Origin: Mycobacterium gastri
GTDB lineage: Bacteria > Actinomycetota > Actinomycetes > Mycobacteriales > Mycobacteriaceae
NCBI RefSeq assembly: GCF_002102175.1
Contig: NZ_LQOX01000153.1
Location: 1-64,000, forward strand
DNA: 64,000 nucleotides
Direction of reading: 5' to 3'
Made by a program: the position numbers and the translations under genes. Positions 1-8,371 of this stretch are shown in pieces (within the stretch, counting starts at the first letter, position 1; each line of letters starts with the position of its first letter). Under the pieces are notes generated by a model that ran no database searches, was not told the DNA's origin, and worked only from the letters and a program-made list of their open reading frames with translations.

Positions 1-73
1 CAACATCATCACACGCCACACCGCGCACAGCCGTCAGACACGACCAACAATGGACAGGTTATTCAGCGCGTTC

Positions 74-1144
74 CTAGGGAACCACCGTTGAGCCGATGGT
101 CGGCATGAATTGGCACTGCCTTTCCTTGGTGGTGACCTGACCGAAAATCGTCGACATGATGCTGCCCGAACCGGTGTCGGCGATCACGGTCAACGTGGTC
201 GGCCCGTCCGGATTGATGTCCGGCCGCGGCTTGAGCGTGGCGCTTCCGGACCTGCCGGTGGTCAGGTTCACCCAGGTGACGTTCAACGGCAGCCGCTGCA
301 CCTCGGCGGGCCCGGGGGTCCCGACGGCAGTGAACACATAGGCCGTCTGGCCCGGGCCCGGGCCGGGCGACGGAATCTTGGCCGGGCCCGCGACCGACAG
401 CGCGGTAGCGATCACGTTGCTACCGTCGGCCAAGCAATTCGTGCCGATCGAGGGGTACATGAAGTCCTGCGTGGGCGGAGCGTCGGGGCCGAATCCGGGG
501 GCCGCCGCCGGAGCTGCGGCCGGTGCAGCGGCCGGAGCAGAAGGGGCCGCTTCGGGAGCCGGCGCGGGTGCGTTCAACGGGGGAGCCGGTGCGGCGACCG
601 GCGCGTGCACGCTCGGCGGGGGAGCCGGTGCGGGTGCCGCAGCGGGCGGTGCCGCAACGGGCGGCGCTCCACCCGACGGAGAAGCCGGCGCCGGGCCGGC
701 GGCGTGTGCGGGATCGATCCCGGTCGGCAGATGCGCCAGCATGCCGGGCTCCACACCAGGCGGTGGCACGTGTGGCACCGGGGCGGTCTCGGGAGCCGAC
801 GCCGGCGCCGGCACCCCCAGTGGAGGCGAACCGGGATTGGTCGGCTCCGCCACGAACTGGTTCACCGAAGCCGCGACGTTCTTGGCCTCGGCCGGCGCAG
901 CCGGATTGTGGACGAATGCTTGCGCCGCGGCCATCAGCAGCTGCGTCGCCTGTCCAGGGTTGCTGGCGGCTTGCTGGATTATCGGACTCAACTGGGTCAA
1001 CGCCGGCAGGCCCGGTAGCTGTTGAGCGGGATTTGGCTGCGGGGCCGCCGGGTCGGCTGCCGCGGCCGGGCAAAGCCCGAACGCGGCAGCCGAGGTGACG
1101 ACGGCGGCGGCCAAACCCTTGGACAGGCTCCGTGTGCTGACCAC
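74..1144 (-). CDS. Ala/Pro-rich secreted protein (Rv1157c-like)
   Basis: A 356-residue exported protein of unknown function. The N-terminus (about residues 1-30) is a signal peptide: basic start, hydrophobic AAAVVTSAAAFGL core and an AAAADP cleavage region. Residues 30-110 form a small helical-looking domain (LPGLPALTQLSPIIQQAA). Residues 110-235 are a low-complexity Ala/Pro stretch that looks like a cell-wall-spanning linker. A folded C-terminal domain of about 130 residues follows, with two Cys (NCLADG and RQCQF) that could form a disulfide. The start is GTG at 1144. It is followed on the same strand, 48 bp away, by a second Ala/Pro-rich secreted gene, so the two are probably co-expressed. 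Position next to pimE matches Rv1157c/Rv1158c of H37Rv from memory. Function is not assigned. Confidence 0.85.
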   Translation of the reverse strand: MVSTRSLSKGLAAAVVTSAAAFGLCPAAAADPAAPQPNPAQQLPGLPALTQLSPIIQQAASNPGQATQLLMAAAQAFVHNPAAPAEAKNVAASVNQFVAEPTNPGSPPLGVPAPASAPETAPVPHVPPPGVEPGMLAHLPTGIDPAHAAGPAPASPSGGAPPVAAPPAAAPAPAPPPSVHAPVAAPAPPLNAPAPAPEAAPSAPAAAPAAAPAAAPGFGPDAPPTQDFMYPSIGTNCLADGSNVIATALSVAGPAKIPSPGPGPGQTAYVFTAVGTPGPAEVQRLPLNVTWVNLTTGRSGSATLKPRPDINPDGPTTLTVIADTGSGSIMSTIFGQVTTKERQCQFMPTIGSTVVP

Positions 1145-1192
1145 GATCGTTTCTCCCAGTCCTCGGTGATGGTTAGCCGTTTGACCCGATGC

Positions 1193-1840
1193 TCAGGGCA
1201 GGGCCGCTAGCAGGGTCTGGGGCGGACCTACCGGTGCCCCAGGCGCGGGTGCCGCGGGCGCCGGGGCAGGGACAGCAGCCGGTAGTCCCGGAATGGCGCC
1301 CGAAGCCAACCCGGGCAGAGCGGCCTGGGCGAGACCCGGAATCGCCGATGCCAACCCGGGAAGCGCCGCTGCCGGCGCCGCGGGAGCCGCCGGGGTCAGC
1401 GGGGCGGTGACGCCCGGGATGGGTGTGGTAACCCCGGGAATGGCCGGCGTTGCCGCCGGTGCGGGAGCCGTCGGAGCCGCCACGGGCGCGGTGATTCCGG
1501 GGATCGGTGTGGTCACCCCGGGAATGACCGGCGTTCCGGCCGACGTAGCCGGTACCGCCGGTGCGGCCGGAGTCAATCCCGGAATCATGGATGCGATGCC
1601 GGGCGCGCTGAGCGCGGGTTCTGGAGCTTTGGGGACCGGCGGGGTGGCTCCCAGTGCCGTCGCAAGGTTTTGCAGAATTTGCGGCGCGTTGGCGGCCGAC
1701 GCGATCAGCTGCTGCGGGATGTTGGAAACCGGATCCGGCACCGGCGCCGGGTCGGCATGGGCGATACCGCCCGTGAGTAAGGCGGCGGACGAACCGACCA
1801 AGACGGCGGCGGCGCGTACGTAGGTCCACATGGTTGGCAT
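1193..1840 (-). CDS. Ala/Pro-rich secreted protein (Rv1158c-like)
   Basis: A 215-residue secreted protein. The signal peptide runs to about residue 30 (AAAVLVGSSAALLTGGIAHADP). Residues 30-65 resemble the corresponding segment of the downstream neighbour (NIPQQLIASAANAPQILQNL), which suggests the two are paralogues. The rest is low-complexity Ala/Pro/Gly with internal repeats of the type IPGVTTPIPG(I/V)TAP, seen twice about 35 residues apart, and several LPGLAS units. No catalytic motif is visible. ATG at 1840 is preceded by an AGGGAGAG-like ribosome site. It diverges from pimE across a 150-bp gap that must hold both promoters. Confidence 0.85.
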   Translation of the reverse strand: MPTMWTYVRAAAVLVGSSAALLTGGIAHADPAPVPDPVSNIPQQLIASAANAPQILQNLATALGATPPVPKAPEPALSAPGIASMIPGLTPAAPAVPATSAGTPVIPGVTTPIPGITAPVAAPTAPAPAATPAIPGVTTPIPGVTAPLTPAAPAAPAAALPGLASAIPGLAQAALPGLASGAIPGLPAAVPAPAPAAPAPGAPVGPPQTLLAALP

Positions 1841-1990
1841 GACTCTCCCTGGTTAGCGGTGACAGGTCCCGCAGCCGAAGCTATCGCGGTACAGGTGTGA
1901 CTCAAGTGACACGTGTGGCGTTTATGTGATCGTTACCGATACGAGCGGCGGCAGTGACCCGGCGCCCGCGGAACCTGTCCCACTAATGTC

Positions 1991-3226
1991 ATGCGGGTAG
2001 ACAGCACTTCAGCCGTCCCGACGGCGAGAACCACCCGGTGGGAGATGCGGGCAGCGCCGCTGCTGCTGATCCTGAGTGTCGCCACGCGATTCGCCTGGAC
2101 CTACCTGGCGCCCAACGGCGCGAACTTCGTCGACCTGCATGTCTATGTGGGCGGGGCGGCGGCTCTGGATCACCCGGGCACCCTGTACAGCTACGTGTAC
2201 GCCGACCAGACGCCGGACTTCCCGCTGCCGTTCACCTATCCACCGTTTGCTGCGGTCGTCTTCTATCCGCTGCACCTGCTGCCGTTCGGCCTGGTTGCGT
2301 TGCTGTGGGAGATCGCGACGATGGCCGCGCTGTACGGCTGCGTCCGGATCAGCCAGCGCCTCCTGGGCGTGCCGGCCGGTCACGGTCATCGGGCGGCGGT
2401 GCTGTGGACGGCGATCGCCATCTGGCTCGAGCCGCTGCGCAGCACTTTCGACTACGGGCAGATCAACGTCTTGCTGATGCTGGCGGCACTGTGGGCGGTT
2501 TACACCACCCGGGGGTGGCTCTCGGGCCTGCTGGTCGGGGTGGCGGCCGGCATCAAGCTGACGCCGGCGATCACCGCCGTCTATCTCGTTGGGGTAAGGC
2601 GCTGGCTTGCCGCGGCCTGTTCGGCGGTGGTGTTCCTGGCCACCGTCGGCGTGTCGATGCTGATCGTCGGCGATCAGGCTCGCTACTACTTCACGGATCT
2701 GTTGGGCGATGCTCGTCGGGTAGGGCCTGTTGCCACGTCGTTCAATCAGTCCTGGCGGGGCGCGATTTCCCGGATTCTCGGTCACGACGCTGGTTTCGGT
2801 CCGCTGGTGCTGGCGGCCATCGCGGTCACGGCGGTGTTGGCCATCCTGGCCTGGCGGGCGCTCGACGCGTCCGATCAGCTGGGCAAGTTGCTGGTGGTCG
2901 AATTGTTTGGCCTGCTGTTTTCGCCGATCTCGTGGACCCACCACTGGGTATGGCTGGTGCCGCTGATCATCTGGCTGCTGCAGGGCTCACTGCGGCAACG
3001 CCTCGGCGCCCGGATCTTGGGCTGGGGCTGGTTGGCGCTGACGATCATCGGCGTGCCGTGGTTGCTCAGCTTCGCGCAACCGACCATCTGGGTGATCAGC
3101 CGGCCCTGGTATCTGGCCTGGGCCGGGCTCGTCTATCCGGCGGCGACGCTGGCGACCCTGGCCTGGGTGGCCGCGACGCGTCGAGCGTCGCGGCAGCGGA
3201 GCGGCGGGCCGGTCACGCCCCGATGA
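1991..3226 (+). CDS. pimE: Polyprenol-phosphate-mannose-dependent alpha-1,2-mannosyltransferase PimE
   Basis: Membrane glycosyltransferase of the GT-C/GT87 type (411 residues) that adds the fifth mannose to phosphatidylinositol mannosides on the periplasmic face of the plasma membrane. It has about ten hydrophobic helices, beginning with MRAAPLLLILSVATRFAW (residues 19-36). The first extracytoplasmic loop contains NFVDLHVYVGG, in which Asp48 is at the place of the conserved catalytic Asp of PimE. A second marker is FDYGQINVLLMLAALWA (GT87 signature region). The C-terminus overlaps the end of the convergent pterin dehydratase gene by 14 bp. The family assignment rests on motif and on position between the Rv1158c-like gene and mutT2. 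Confidence 0.9.
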   Translation: MRVDSTSAVPTARTTRWEMRAAPLLLILSVATRFAWTYLAPNGANFVDLHVYVGGAAALDHPGTLYSYVYADQTPDFPLPFTYPPFAAVVFYPLHLLPFGLVALLWEIATMAALYGCVRISQRLLGVPAGHGHRAAVLWTAIAIWLEPLRSTFDYGQINVLLMLAALWAVYTTRGWLSGLLVGVAAGIKLTPAITAVYLVGVRRWLAAACSAVVFLATVGVSMLIVGDQARYYFTDLLGDARRVGPVATSFNQSWRGAISRILGHDAGFGPLVLAAIAVTAVLAILAWRALDASDQLGKLLVVELFGLLFSPISWTHHWVWLVPLIIWLLQGSLRQRLGARILGWGWLALTIIGVPWLLSFAQPTIWVISRPWYLAWAGLVYPAATLATLAWVAATRRASRQRSGGPVTPR

Positions 3227-3497
3227 TGGCGTCGATATCGCGTGCCATGTCGATATCGTGTTGGGTGATCCCGCCCTCTGAATGCGTGACCAACGCGAAA
3301 GTCACCGTCCGCCAACGGATATCGATATCCGGGTGATGATTCTTGCGTTCCGCGTGCTCGGCCACCCGGCGCACGGCGTCGACGCCGTCGAGGAACGCCG
3401 GAAACTTGACGGACCGGCGCAGGGCACCGCCGGCGCGCTCCCAGCCGTTGAGGTCGGGCAGTGCGGCGTCTACTTGCTCATCCGTTAACACAGCCAT
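3213..3497 (-). CDS. Pterin-4a-carbinolamine dehydratase-like protein (Rv1159A)
   Basis: A 94-residue protein of the PCD/DCoH family, which dehydrates 4a-hydroxytetrahydropterin. The family signature is clear: EHAERKNHHPDIDIRW, containing the paired His-His-Pro-Asp active-site segment, then THSEGGITQHD near the C-terminus. I start it at ATG 3497 (MAVLTDEQVD); the open frame extends 20 codons further but adds nothing family-like. It lies convergent to pimE with a short 3' overlap. In mycobacteria the physiological pterin substrate is unclear. Confidence 0.88.
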   Translation of the reverse strand: MAVLTDEQVDAALPDLNGWERAGGALRRSVKFPAFLDGVDAVRRVAEHAERKNHHPDIDIRWRTVTFALVTHSEGGITQHDIDMARDIDAIIGA

Positions 3498-3630
3498 AAC
3501 GCGACGGTACCCCGGCCGCAGCGAATCTCCCCAAAGCAGCCACGGCGGGCCGGGCAACCCGGTATGGTCGCCATCGGGCCAGCTCTTTCAACCGCAGCAC
3601 GCACAGGACGTTAAGTGTCTGGGGGCTCGC

Positions 3631-4056
3631 ATGTTTCGTTCGTTGGCCGTCGTGTTAGTCGTCGTCGCCGCGGTGGCGTTCGGTCCGAAAACCTCAACCG
3701 CGTTGGCCGCCGGGTTGTGCCCGCCGGGCAGCTATCCGAATTCGAGCGGTGTTTGCGTTCCGCGTCCGGACAACTCGAACGATGACGTCACCGCGATTTG
3801 CCGCGACGGCTCGCGTTCGCACAGCCAGCACCGCAGCGGCACCTGCTCCGGTCACGGCGGAGTCCTCCAATGGTGTCCGTGCACTTTCCCGTCCGGATAC
3901 TGGCAGCCGGCGCCAGCACCTCGACGGTATACCGTGATTGCCCATGTCGGCGCAGATCGTCGTGGCGGGAGCCATCATCTGTGGCTCGGCGGTCTTGGTG
4001 GCGCAACGGTTAAGGCCGCCGGAGTTGGCCGGGCGCTGGGAGCTTCCCGGGGGTAA
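3631..4056 (+). CDS. Small secreted DUF3761-type protein
   Basis: The 5' part encodes a signal peptide (about residues 1-26, FRSLAVVLVVVAAVAFG ... ALA) followed by a Cys-rich segment ending CRDGSRSHSQHRSGTCSGHGG, the pattern I associate with DUF3761, a short secreted domain common in actinobacteria. No enzymatic role is known to me. The recognisable domain ends at about residue 82. The frame then stays open for another 60 codons and overlaps the first 113 bp of mutT2, an unusually long same-strand overlap. A late frameshift that removed the native stop would explain the poor-looking tail (residues 83-141). It is therefore either a genuine long overlap or a slightly damaged gene. No counterpart between these genes in H37Rv comes to mind. 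Confidence 0.65.
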   Translation: MFRSLAVVLVVVAAVAFGPKTSTALAAGLCPPGSYPNSSGVCVPRPDNSNDDVTAICRDGSRSHSQHRSGTCSGHGGVLQWCPCTFPSGYWQPAPAPRRYTVIAHVGADRRGGSHHLWLGGLGGATVKAAGVGRALGASRG

Positions 4057-4330
4057 GGTCGCCGCAGGCGAACCCGAGCGCGCCGCCCTGGCCCGGGAGC
4101 TGGCTGAGGAGCTGGGGCTCGACGACATCGCCGTGGGGGACCGCTTGGGCGACGACATTGCGTTGGGTGACAACGTAATACTGCGGGCCTACCGGGTGCG
4201 CCTGCTCGGTGGTGAACCAGATGCGCGTGACCATCGTGCGCTGCGCTGGGTGACGGCGGAGCAACTGCACGATCTGGACTGGGTGCCGGCCGACCGCGGC
4301 TGGCTGCCCGATCTCACGAAGGCGCTCTGA
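3944..4330 (+). CDS. mutT2: Nudix hydrolase MutT2 (dCTP/5-methyl-dCTP pyrophosphohydrolase-type)
   Basis: A 128-residue Nudix hydrolase that sanitises nucleotide pools. The Nudix box is intact: GGKVAAGEPERAALARELAEELG, with the GX5EX7REUXEEXGU spacing that binds Mg2+. An upstream RWELPGG segment and a downstream DHRALRWVTAEQLHDLDWVPAD are typical of MutT2. I place the start at ATG 3944 (MSAQIVVAGAII); a TTG two codons earlier is possible. The gene begins inside the end of the DUF3761 frame. The 292 bp to narG that follow hold no convincing gene. Confidence 0.88.
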   Translation: MSAQIVVAGAIICGSAVLVAQRLRPPELAGRWELPGGKVAAGEPERAALARELAEELGLDDIAVGDRLGDDIALGDNVILRAYRVRLLGGEPDARDHRALRWVTAEQLHDLDWVPADRGWLPDLTKAL

Positions 4331-4622
4331 CGACGGTTCCACAGCCGCCTTTCAGCTAATGTCCAAGCCCACTCAAGGTCGCCGCCGTCCACTGGAGCAA
4401 GGACGTGACAAACCACTAACCTGGGATTTGCATGCCGGTAGCGAACGCGGCGGTCCGCTGGATGTCAGTGGCCGGCTGCCATGCCGATGTTGACGCGAAT
4501 TTCAGCCCACACACCGCGCGAGCCGATTATGGTCGGCCACGCGCCGGCTCCGACTGGCCCGCGCGCGCGATCGACTGCCCATGGCCCAGGTTCAAGCCGT
4601 CCATGACGAGGAGGGTCAGCCA

Positions 4623-7600
4623 TTGACGGTCACACCGCACGTCGGCGGAGCACTCGAGGAATTGCTGCAGCGCAGCGGCCGCTTCTTCACCCCCGGGGAG
4701 GTCTCGCCCGATCTGCGCACCATAACCCGTCGCGGCGGGCGGGACGCCGACGTTTTCTACCGTGACCGGTGGAGTCACGACAAGGTGGTCCGCTCCACGC
4801 ACGGCGTCAACTGCACCGGATCCTGCTCATGGAAGATCTACGTCAAAGACGGCATCATCACCTGGGAAACCCAGCAGACCGACTATCCGTCGGTGGGCCC
4901 GGACCGCCCCGAGTACGAACCACGCGGCTGTCCCCGCGGGGCGTCGTTCTCCTGGTACAGCTATGCGCCGACCCGGCTTCGCTACCCGTATGCCCGCGGG
5001 GTGCTGATCGAGATGTACCGGGAGGCCAAAGCCCGCCTCGGCGATCCGGTGCTGGCGTGGGCCGACATCCAGGCCGATCCGCGGCGCCGCCGCCGCTATC
5101 AGCAGGCCCGCGGCAAGGGCGGACTGGTCCGGGTCAGCTGGGCCGAAGCCACCGAGCTGATCGCCGCGGCCCACGTGTACACGATCAAGACCTACGGCCC
5201 GGACCGGGTTGCCGGCTTCTCGCCGATCCCGGCGATGTCGATGGTGTCCTATGCCGCCGGCTCGCGGTTCTTCGAGTTGATCGGCGCCCCCATGACGTCG
5301 TTTTACGACTGGTATGCCGACCTGCCGGTGGCCTCGCCACAGGTGTTCGGCGACCAGACCGACGTCCCCGAGTCCGGGGACTGGTGGGACGCGGCCTATC
5401 TGATGATGTGGGGTTCCAACGTGCCCATCACCCGGACCCCGGATGCGCACTGGATGGCCGAGGCCCGCTACCGCGGCACCAAGGTGGTCACCGTCAGCCC
5501 CGACTACGCCGACAACACCAAGTTCGCCGACGAGTGGATGCCGTGCGCGGCCGGCACCGACGGGGCGCTGGCCATGGCGATGGGCCACGTCATTCTCTCG
5601 GAATATTATGTGCAACAGCAGGTTCCGTTTTTCGTCGACTTCGCCCGCCGCTACACCGACCTGCCGTTCCTGATCAAGCTGGAACAACGGGGCGACGTGC
5701 TGGTGCCGGGCAAAAACCTCACCGCGGCGGACCTCGGCGAGGCCAGTAAGAACTCCGAGAACGCGGCGCTCAAGCCCGCGGTGCTGGACGAAACGACCGG
5801 CGCAGTCGTCGTGCCGCACGGCTCGCTGGGATTCCGCTACGGCGAGGACGGCCTCGGGAAGTGGAACCTCGATCTGGGTGATCTGCTGCCGGCGCTCACC
5901 GTGCAGAGCGCGCCCAGTGTCGACGGCGAAACCAGCACCGCGCTCATCCAGCTGCCCAGCTTCGACACGGTCAACGGCGAAGGCACGACGGTGGCCCGCG
6001 GGGTCCCGGTACGCCGGGTCGGTAAGCACCTGGTGTGCACGGTGTTCGACCTGATGCTGGCCCACTACGGCGTGGCGCGCCCAGGCCTGCCCGGCCAATG
6101 GCCCACCGGCTACGACGATCCCACCCAGCCCAACACCCCGGCCTGGCAGGAGCCGATCACCGGGGTGTCGGCCGCTCAAGCCATCCGCGTTGCTCGCGAA
6201 TTCGCCCGCAGCGCAGAGGAATCCGGCGGCCGGTCGATGATCATCATGGGCGGCGGCATCTGCCACTGGTTCCACGGCGACGCCATCTACCGGGCGGTGC
6301 TGGCGCTGTTGATGCTGACCGGCTCGATGGGACGCAACGGTGGCGGGTGGGCCCATTACGTCGGTCAGGAAAAGATCCGTCCGCTCACCGGATTTCAGAC
6401 GATGTCGATGGCCACCGACTGGGTGCGCCCGCCGCGGCAGGTGCCCGGCGCCTCGTACTGGTATGCGCACGCCGACCAATGGCGTTACGACGGCTACGGA
6501 GCCGACAAGTTGGCCAGCCCGGTGGGCCGGGGCCGGTTCACCGGCAAGCACACCATGGACGTGCTGGCCTCGGCGGCGGCGATGGGCTGGAGCCCGTTCT
6601 ATCCGCAGTTCGACCGATCCAGCTTGGATCTCGCCGACGAGGCGCAGGCTGCGGGTCGTGAGGCCGGTGAGTATGTCGCCGAACAGCTGGCGCAGCGCAA
6701 ACTCAAGCTCGCCGTGACCGATCCCGACAACCCCACCAACTGGCCACGGGTGCTGACGGTGTGGCGGGCCAACCTGATCGGCTCGTCGGGCAAGGGCGGC
6801 GAATATTTCCTGCGTCATCTGCTGGGAACCGACTCCAACCTGCAGGCCGGGCCGCAGGGCGACGGGATCCGGCCCGTCGACGTGGCCTGCGACGGCGAGA
6901 TTCCGGAGGGCAAGCTCGACCTGATGATGTCGATCGACTTCCGGATGACCTCGACGACACTGGTATCCGATGTGGTGCTGCCGGCGGCGACCTGGTACGA
7001 GAAGGCCGACATCTCCAGCACCGACATGCACCCGTATGTGCACGCGTTCAGCGCCGCGACCGATCCGCCTTGGGAAACCCGTTCGGATTTCGACGCTTTC
7101 GGCGCCATCGCCCGGGCTTTCAGCGCCATGGCCAAAGGTCATCTGCGCACCCGTAGCGATGTGGTGCTCACCGCGCTCGAGCACGACACCCCGGATGCGA
7201 TGGCATTTCCCGACGGAGCCGAAAGCGATTGGCTGCGTACCGGGGCGACACCGGTCCCGGGGCGCACGATGGGCAAGATCACCGTGGTGGAGCGCGACTA
7301 CACCGCGATCTACGACAAGTGGGTGACGCTGGGCCCGCTCGTCGAGAAGTTCGGGCTGACCACCAAGGGTGTCACGGTGCATCCCCGCCAAGAGGTCGAG
7401 GAACTCGGAGCCAGCTTCGGAGTGCTGAATTCCGGTGCGGCGGCGGGGCGTCCGGCCATCACCACCGCGGCGCGGATGGCCGACGTGCTGCTGCTGCTGT
7501 CCGGGACGACCAACGGCCGCCTGGCCGTCGAAGGCTTCCGCGAGCTGGAGAAACGCACCGGGCAGCGGCTGGCGCATCTGGCCGAGGGCAGCGAAGAGCG

Positions 7601-8330
7601 CCGCATCAGCTACGCCGATACCCAGGCGCGTCCAGTCCCGGTGATCACCAGCCCGGAGTGGTCGGGCAGCGAAACCGGCGGGCGCCGCTATGCGCCGTTC
7701 ACTATCAACATCGAGAACCTCAAACCGTTCCACACGCTCACCGGGCGGATGCATTTCTACCTGGCGCACGACTGGATCGAGGAGCTGGGCGAACATCTGC
7801 CGGTGTTCCGCCCGCCGCTGGACATGACGCGGCTGTTCGGCCAGCCCGAGCTCGGCCCGGCCAAGGACGGAATCGGGCTCACCGTCCGGTATTTGACGCC
7901 GCACTCGAAGTGGTCTTTCCACTCCACCTATCAGGACAACCTGTACATGCTGTCGCTGTCCCGCGGCGGCCCGACTATGTGGATGAGTCCGGCAGATGCG
8001 GCGGAAATCCAAGTGCGCGACAATGATTGGGTTGAGGCCGTCAATGCTAACGGCATCTACGTGAGCCGGGCCATCGTGTCACACCGGATCCCCGACGGCG
8101 TGGTGTTCGTCTACCACGTGCAGGAGCGCACGGTGGACACGCCGCGCACCGAGACCAACAACAAGCGCGGCGGTAACCACAACGCGCTCACCCGCATCCG
8201 AATCAAGCCCAGCCACTTGGCCGGTGGTTACGGTCAGCACGCGTTCGCGTTCAACTATCTGGGCCCAACCGGCAATCAGCGCGACGAGGTGACGGTGGTG
8301 CGCCGCCGCTGCCAGGAAGTGCGGTACTGA
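4623..8330 (+). CDS. narG: Respiratory nitrate reductase alpha subunit
   Basis: Catalytic subunit of the membrane-bound nitrate reductase (nitrate to nitrite), carrying bis-MGD molybdenum cofactor and the FS0 cluster. I choose TTG 4623 (MTVTPHVGG) because GAGGAGG sits at 4608-4614, eight bases upstream; the open frame reaches back to 4581 without a comparable site. From this start the protein has 1235 residues, close to the size I recall for M. tuberculosis NarG. The FS0 ligands are H60, C64 and C68 in HGVNCTGSCSW, with a fourth Cys in EPRGCPRG. The Mo-ligating Asp lies in FYDWYADLPVASPQ. The C-terminal molybdopterin-dinucleotide-binding domain shows FAFNYLGPTGNQRDEVTVVRR. No Tat signal is seen, as expected for cytoplasm-facing NarG. 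It is first in narGHJI. Confidence 0.97.
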   Translation: MTVTPHVGGALEELLQRSGRFFTPGEVSPDLRTITRRGGRDADVFYRDRWSHDKVVRSTHGVNCTGSCSWKIYVKDGIITWETQQTDYPSVGPDRPEYEPRGCPRGASFSWYSYAPTRLRYPYARGVLIEMYREAKARLGDPVLAWADIQADPRRRRRYQQARGKGGLVRVSWAEATELIAAAHVYTIKTYGPDRVAGFSPIPAMSMVSYAAGSRFFELIGAPMTSFYDWYADLPVASPQVFGDQTDVPESGDWWDAAYLMMWGSNVPITRTPDAHWMAEARYRGTKVVTVSPDYADNTKFADEWMPCAAGTDGALAMAMGHVILSEYYVQQQVPFFVDFARRYTDLPFLIKLEQRGDVLVPGKNLTAADLGEASKNSENAALKPAVLDETTGAVVVPHGSLGFRYGEDGLGKWNLDLGDLLPALTVQSAPSVDGETSTALIQLPSFDTVNGEGTTVARGVPVRRVGKHLVCTVFDLMLAHYGVARPGLPGQWPTGYDDPTQPNTPAWQEPITGVSAAQAIRVAREFARSAEESGGRSMIIMGGGICHWFHGDAIYRAVLALLMLTGSMGRNGGGWAHYVGQEKIRPLTGFQTMSMATDWVRPPRQVPGASYWYAHADQWRYDGYGADKLASPVGRGRFTGKHTMDVLASAAAMGWSPFYPQFDRSSLDLADEAQAAGREAGEYVAEQLAQRKLKLAVTDPDNPTNWPRVLTVWRANLIGSSGKGGEYFLRHLLGTDSNLQAGPQGDGIRPVDVACDGEIPEGKLDLMMSIDFRMTSTTLVSDVVLPAATWYEKADISSTDMHPYVHAFSAATDPPWETRSDFDAFGAIARAFSAMAKGHLRTRSDVVLTALEHDTPDAMAFPDGAESDWLRTGATPVPGRTMGKITVVERDYTAIYDKWVTLGPLVEKFGLTTKGVTVHPRQEVEELGASFGVLNSGAAAGRPAITTAARMADVLLLLSGTTNGRLAVEGFRELEKRTGQRLAHLAEGSEERRISYADTQARPVPVITSPEWSGSETGGRRYAPFTINIENLKPFHTLTGRMHFYLAHDWIEELGEHLPVFRPPLDMTRLFGQPELGPAKDGIGLTVRYLTPHSKWSFHSTYQDNLYMLSLSRGGPTMWMSPADAAEIQVRDNDWVEAVNANGIYVSRAIVSHRIPDGVVFVYHVQERTVDTPRTETNNKRGGNHNALTRIRIKPSHLAGGYGQHAFAFNYLGPTGNQRDEVTVVRRRCQEVRY

Positions 8331-8332
8331 CA

Positions 8333-8371
8333 ATGAAAGGCCCGAGCGACGCTTGCGGAGCGAGACAATGA
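8333..8371 (+). other. Twelve-codon mini-ORF bridging narG and narH
   Basis: An ATG at 8333, two bases after the narG stop codon, opens a 12-codon frame ending in TGA at 8369-8371, which overlaps the narH ATG (8368) in an ATGA arrangement. The sequence GACAATGAAAG occurs at both ends (8329-8339 and 8364-8374), so the narH start has been copied 35 bp upstream. Between the copies lies a GC-rich imperfect inverted repeat around GAGCGACGCTTGCGGAGCGAG. It could couple narG and narH translation or be a simple duplication scar. No evidence of a functional peptide. Confidence 0.4.

Noticed and set aside
4827..8012. 1061-residue open frame antisense to narG
   Set aside because: Arg/His/Gly-rich shadow caused by high GC third positions of narG; no ribosome site, no family-like sequence.
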